Assembly: GCA_023249835.1 (NCBI GenBank)
Contig: JAHFBY010000064.1
Location: 1 to 7,882 of the forward strand
Direction: 5' to 3'
Source: Elusimicrobiota bacterium
Lineage (GTDB): Bacteria; Elusimicrobiota; Elusimicrobia; 2-02-FULL-39-32
Length of the DNA: 7,882 nt
Shown here: positions 5,662 to 7,882 of the stretch, in pieces
Layout: each line of letters starts with the position of its first letter
How positions within the stretch are numbered: position 1 is the first letter of the stretch
The notes under the pieces: model-generated
Told to the model about the DNA's origin: nothing
Seen by the model: the letters and a program-made list of their open reading frames with translations, nothing else
Databases searched by the model: none
Program-made: the position numbers and the translations under genes

Positions 5662-6242
5662 ATCAAAAAAGCAACGAGGTCATTTTAGGTATGCTGGAAC
5701 AGGGCCACAACCTCTTAAGAGAGGGCCGTTATGAAGAAGCGATAGAGTCTTTCACCTCTTGTCTGGCGGTAAATCCAGAAACATCGCGAGCTTATAATGG
5801 TCGCGCTCAAGCGCACTTTAGGCTGCAAAAATGGCCGGAAGCATCCGCTGATTTTGCCCGAGCCAAGGAACTAAGTCCCGTTGACAAGGAAAGCTGGCTG
5901 GGTTTGGGCATGAGCCTGGCGCTAGAGAACAAAATTTACGAGGCCATCGATGTGCTCGAAGAAATGTTGAAACATTTCCCCGCTTTTGTCCGAGGACATA
6001 TTCAACTTGGCCAGCTCCAATATAAATTGTGCGCAACCGCCAAAGGTAAAGAGCAGCTGAATTTAGCCTTAGCCAACAAACCCTCTTTGGCGGAAAGAAA
6101 GATCATCGAACAAGTTTTAAAGGAAGAAAAAATACTGGATCAAAAGCGATACTACCGTCCGGACTTTGCGGCTCTAAACAAAGGGGATCAAGGTCTTTTA
6201 GTTAAATTTTTATATCTGTTCGGATTTCACAAGAAAAGATAA
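5658..6242 (+). CDS. Tetratricopeptide-repeat (TPR) protein
   Basis: A 194-residue soluble protein with about four tandem 34-residue TPR units at roughly residues 11-44, 45-78, 79-112 and 113-146. The pattern is clearest in the first two: GHNLLREGRYEEAIESF then AYNGRAQAHFRLQKWPEASADF. A charged linker (KEEKILDQKRYYRPDF) and a basic, hydrophobic C-terminus (FLYLFGFHKKR) follow. TPRs are protein-docking modules, so a partner is expected but not visible. The start is GTG at 5658, overlapping the P-II stop (GTGA), with no good Shine-Dalgarno; this suggests translational coupling. An in-frame ATG at 5691 is an alternative and would lose 11 residues. The P-II and Amt neighbours make a nitrogen-signalling role possible but unproven. 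Confidence 0.85.
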   Translation: MNQKSNEVILGMLEQGHNLLREGRYEEAIESFTSCLAVNPETSRAYNGRAQAHFRLQKWPEASADFARAKELSPVDKESWLGLGMSLALENKIYEAIDVLEEMLKHFPAFVRGHIQLGQLQYKLCATAKGKEQLNLALANKPSLAERKIIEQVLKEEKILDQKRYYRPDFAALNKGDQGLLVKFLYLFGFHKKR

Positions 6243-6243
6243 A

Positions 6244-6429
6244 ATGTCCCTCAATTTTGAAAAAAGTAGGTTCCGTACTTTCATGTTTTGGCTGGGGAGC
6301 TATACCTTTATCAGCGCAGTTCTTTTTTTCTACGGCAAACTTCCGATATTACCCATTGCAATGTCCGGATTGATAACGCTTGCGATCACGCTGTTCCGCA
6401 TTAAAAAAAACCGTCCCGCCGACAAATAA
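6244..6429 (+). CDS. Small two-helix membrane protein (61 aa)
   Basis: A 61-residue hypothetical protein starting MSLNFEKSRFRTF, with two hydrophobic segments at about 14-30 and 34-50 and a very basic tail (FRIKKNRPADK). Both ends are likely cytoplasmic by the positive-inside rule. ATG comes one base after the TPR stop, so it is probably co-translated with that gene; the upstream AAGAAAAGATAAA is a poor Shine-Dalgarno. No family is recognised and function is unknown. It is the third small two-helix membrane protein in the window but shows no obvious similarity to the other two. Confidence 0.65.
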   Translation: MSLNFEKSRFRTFMFWLGSYTFISAVLFFYGKLPILPIAMSGLITLAITLFRIKKNRPADK

Positions 6430-6457
6430 GTTAAACTTAGTCCTTCTTTGATTTTAA

Positions 6458-6463
6458 TATAAT
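6458..6463 (+). promoter_or_regulatory. Possible -10 element before the ABC-F gene
   Basis: A perfect TATAAT lies at 6458-6463, but no reasonable TTGACA is found 15-19 bases upstream and there is no TG extension. If used, transcription would begin about five bases before ATG 6475, giving a nearly leaderless mRNA. The match could be chance in AT-rich DNA. Confidence 0.25.
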
Positions 6464-6474
6464 ACGGGATAAAT

Positions 6475-7882
6475 ATGGCCTTGATCAGCTTGCAGGATAT
6501 TTCATTAGTTCTTAACCATACGACATTGTTTAACGCTTTGTCGCTGCAGCTTAACTCCGGAGAGCGGGTCGCGCTGCTTGGCCGCAACGGCGCAGGCAAA
6601 ACTACTTTAATGAAAGTGATCGCGGGTCTCACCTCCATAACGAGCGGGGAAGTGATTTACCAAAAAGGGGTGAGCATCGCGCACCTGCCGCAGGAAGTGC
6701 CCGCACATATTTCCGGAACCGTGTTTGAGCTCGTGCTCTCTGGCCTAGGCGGACGGGCGCAACTGTTGGCCGACTATCACGAGGTCAACGCTAAGCTGCA
6801 AACCGAGTGCACCCCCCAACTCCTGCAAAAGTTAGACCGCGTGCAAGAAGAGATGGACCGGAGCAACGGTTGGGAAACGCAGCGCCAAATTGAAACCGTC
6901 ATCTCCCAAGTGCAGCTTGATCCAGAAGGAAAACTGGAACAGTTTTCTGGCGGTCAAAAACGGCGGGCGCTGTTGGCCAAAGCCCTCGTCAATGACCCCA
7001 ATGTTTTGTTGTTGGATGAACCTACCAACCATTTAGACTTGGAATCTATCCAGTGGCTGGAAGACTATTTACAAAAATATTCCGGCGCTATTTTCTTTGT
7101 CACCCACGACCGCATGTTCATGAGCCGAATGGCCACGAAAATTTTAGAGCTGGATCGGGCTAAGCTTTTTGGTTGGGAATGTAATTACCCTACTTTCCTC
7201 GAACGGAAAGAATCGGCTTTGGAGAACGAAGCCAAAGAGCGCGAACTCTTTGACAAAGTATTGGCCAAGGAAGAAATTTGGGTACGCCAAGGGGTTAAAG
7301 CTCGCCGCACGCGCAGCGAAGCGCGCGTGCAAGCCTTGCTGAAACTCCGCGAACAAAAAAGAGCGGAGCGTAAAGCCATGGGCAAAGTCAAAATGACTTT
7401 ACAAGACGCGGCAAAATCTGGAGACCTCGTGATCAAAGCCCAAGGGATCACTCACGCTTATGGACCCAAACATTTGCTGGATAATTTTTCCTGCCAAATC
7501 ATGCGCGGGGACAAAATTGGTTTGATCGGCGCCAATGGTTGCGGAAAAACCACTCTCATCCGCATCCTCTTGGAACAAACCCCGCCGCAAGCGGGCCAAG
7601 TGGTTCACGGCACTAACTTGGAAATAGCTTATTATGACCAACTGCGCGAACAGTTGGACTTAGACCTTACCGTGCAACAAAACGTCAACGGGGAAAACCA
7701 TCACGTAACTATCAACGGCCAACCTCGTCACGTCATCGGCTATTTACAGGATTTTTTATTTTCGCCCGAACGAGCGCGGACTCCGGTCAAGCTGCTCTCC
7801 GGGGGAGAAAGAAACCGGCTCTTGCTCGCGCGATTGTTCACCAAGCGCTTTAACGTTTTAATTATGGACGAGCCTACCAACC
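6475..7882 (+). CDS. uup: ABC-F family ATPase, Uup type, 3' end cut by window
   Basis: Cytoplasmic ABC-F ATPase with two nucleotide-binding domains and no membrane segments; family members act on ribosomes at the tRNA E site. Domain 1 has Walker A GRNGAGKTT at 36-44, signature FSGGQ at 157-161 and Walker B LLLDEPTNHLD with Asp181 and Glu182. The inter-domain linker (about 215-310, very rich in Lys, Arg and Glu) contains EEIWVRQGVKARRTRSEARV and MGKVKM, which match E. coli Uup rather than EttA or YheS. Domain 2 has GANGCGKTT at 352-360, GYLQDFLFSPERA and LSGGERNRLLLARLF from 441. The window ends inside the second Walker B at DEPTN, after 469 complete residues; about 160 residues, including the expected C-terminal coiled coil, are missing. 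Start: ATG 6475 gives the typical MALISLQDIS beginning; the ribosome binding site is weak (ACGGGAT). It appears unrelated to the nitrogen operon. Confidence 0.95.
   Translation, partial: MALISLQDISLVLNHTTLFNALSLQLNSGERVALLGRNGAGKTTLMKVIAGLTSITSGEVIYQKGVSIAHLPQEVPAHISGTVFELVLSGLGGRAQLLADYHEVNAKLQTECTPQLLQKLDRVQEEMDRSNGWETQRQIETVISQVQLDPEGKLEQFSGGQKRRALLAKALVNDPNVLLLDEPTNHLDLESIQWLEDYLQKYSGAIFFVTHDRMFMSRMATKILELDRAKLFGWECNYPTFLERKESALENEAKERELFDKVLAKEEIWVRQGVKARRTRSEARVQALLKLREQKRAERKAMGKVKMTLQDAAKSGDLVIKAQGITHAYGPKHLLDNFSCQIMRGDKIGLIGANGCGKTTLIRILLEQTPPQAGQVVHGTNLEIAYYDQLREQLDLDLTVQQNVNGENHHVTINGQPRHVIGYLQDFLFSPERARTPVKLLSGGERNRLLLARLFTKRFNVLIMDEPTN

Noticed and set aside
6430..6474. Terminator between the 61-aa gene and uup
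   Set aside because: No stable hairpin with a following T-run is visible in these 45 bases, so read-through into uup cannot be excluded.
1..7882. CRISPR arrays, tRNA or rRNA genes, insertion sequences
   Set aside because: No regularly spaced repeats, no tRNA cloverleaf with a GTTCRANNC arm in context, no rRNA sequence and no transposase were found.

Overview
The window reads as a nitrogen-assimilation neighbourhood of a chromosome with intermediate GC content. It probably comes from an uncultured or little-studied Gram-negative-type bacterium. The Amt has an N-terminal signal peptide and a long polar region after it, and there is a membrane-anchored transglutaminase-like protein. This style would fit the PVC/Omnitrophota/Elusimicrobiota part of the tree, but that placement is a low-confidence impression. 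Most genes have strong AGGAGG-type ribosome binding sites and are tightly packed.

Layout. (1) Minus strand, 1-1100: the first 366 residues of a glutamine-synthetase-family ligase of the GlnT/PuuA-like kind, cut by the window edge, with a sigma70-type promoter in the 116-bp divergent gap. (2) Plus strand, 1217-2380: an inner-membrane-anchored transglutaminase-like protein with an intact Cys-His-Asp triad. (3) 2450-2629: a good promoter followed by a structured leader. The leader has a 5' hairpin with a six-base loop, a second hairpin with an AAUGUA six-base loop, and a strong intrinsic terminator whose 5' arm overlaps the second hairpin. This is the geometry of ANTAR-type antitermination. (4) 2630-5661: the ammonium-transport operon. 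It holds two tiny two-helix membrane proteins (56 and 60 aa), the ammonium transporter Amt, a 29-aa single-helix membrane peptide, and two P-II signalling proteins. The first P-II keeps the uridylylation tyrosine (Tyr51). The second lacks it and carries an N-terminal extension. A long imperfect hairpin of 82 bases lies between the two P-II genes. (5) 5658-6429: a TPR protein overlapping the second P-II gene by four bases, then a 61-aa two-helix membrane protein. (6) 6475-7882: the first 469 residues of an ABC-F ATPase of the Uup type, cut by the right edge.

How the parts fit: Amt imports ammonium, P-II proteins block or release Amt according to nitrogen and energy state, and a glutamine-synthetase-type ligase would use ammonium or an amine. 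The leader terminator would keep the Amt/P-II operon off unless an antiterminator acts. The small membrane proteins on both sides of amt and the TPR protein are the parts without an established role. The most interesting items are the ANTAR-like leader, the set of tiny membrane proteins around Amt, and the pair of diverged P-II proteins separated by a long hairpin.
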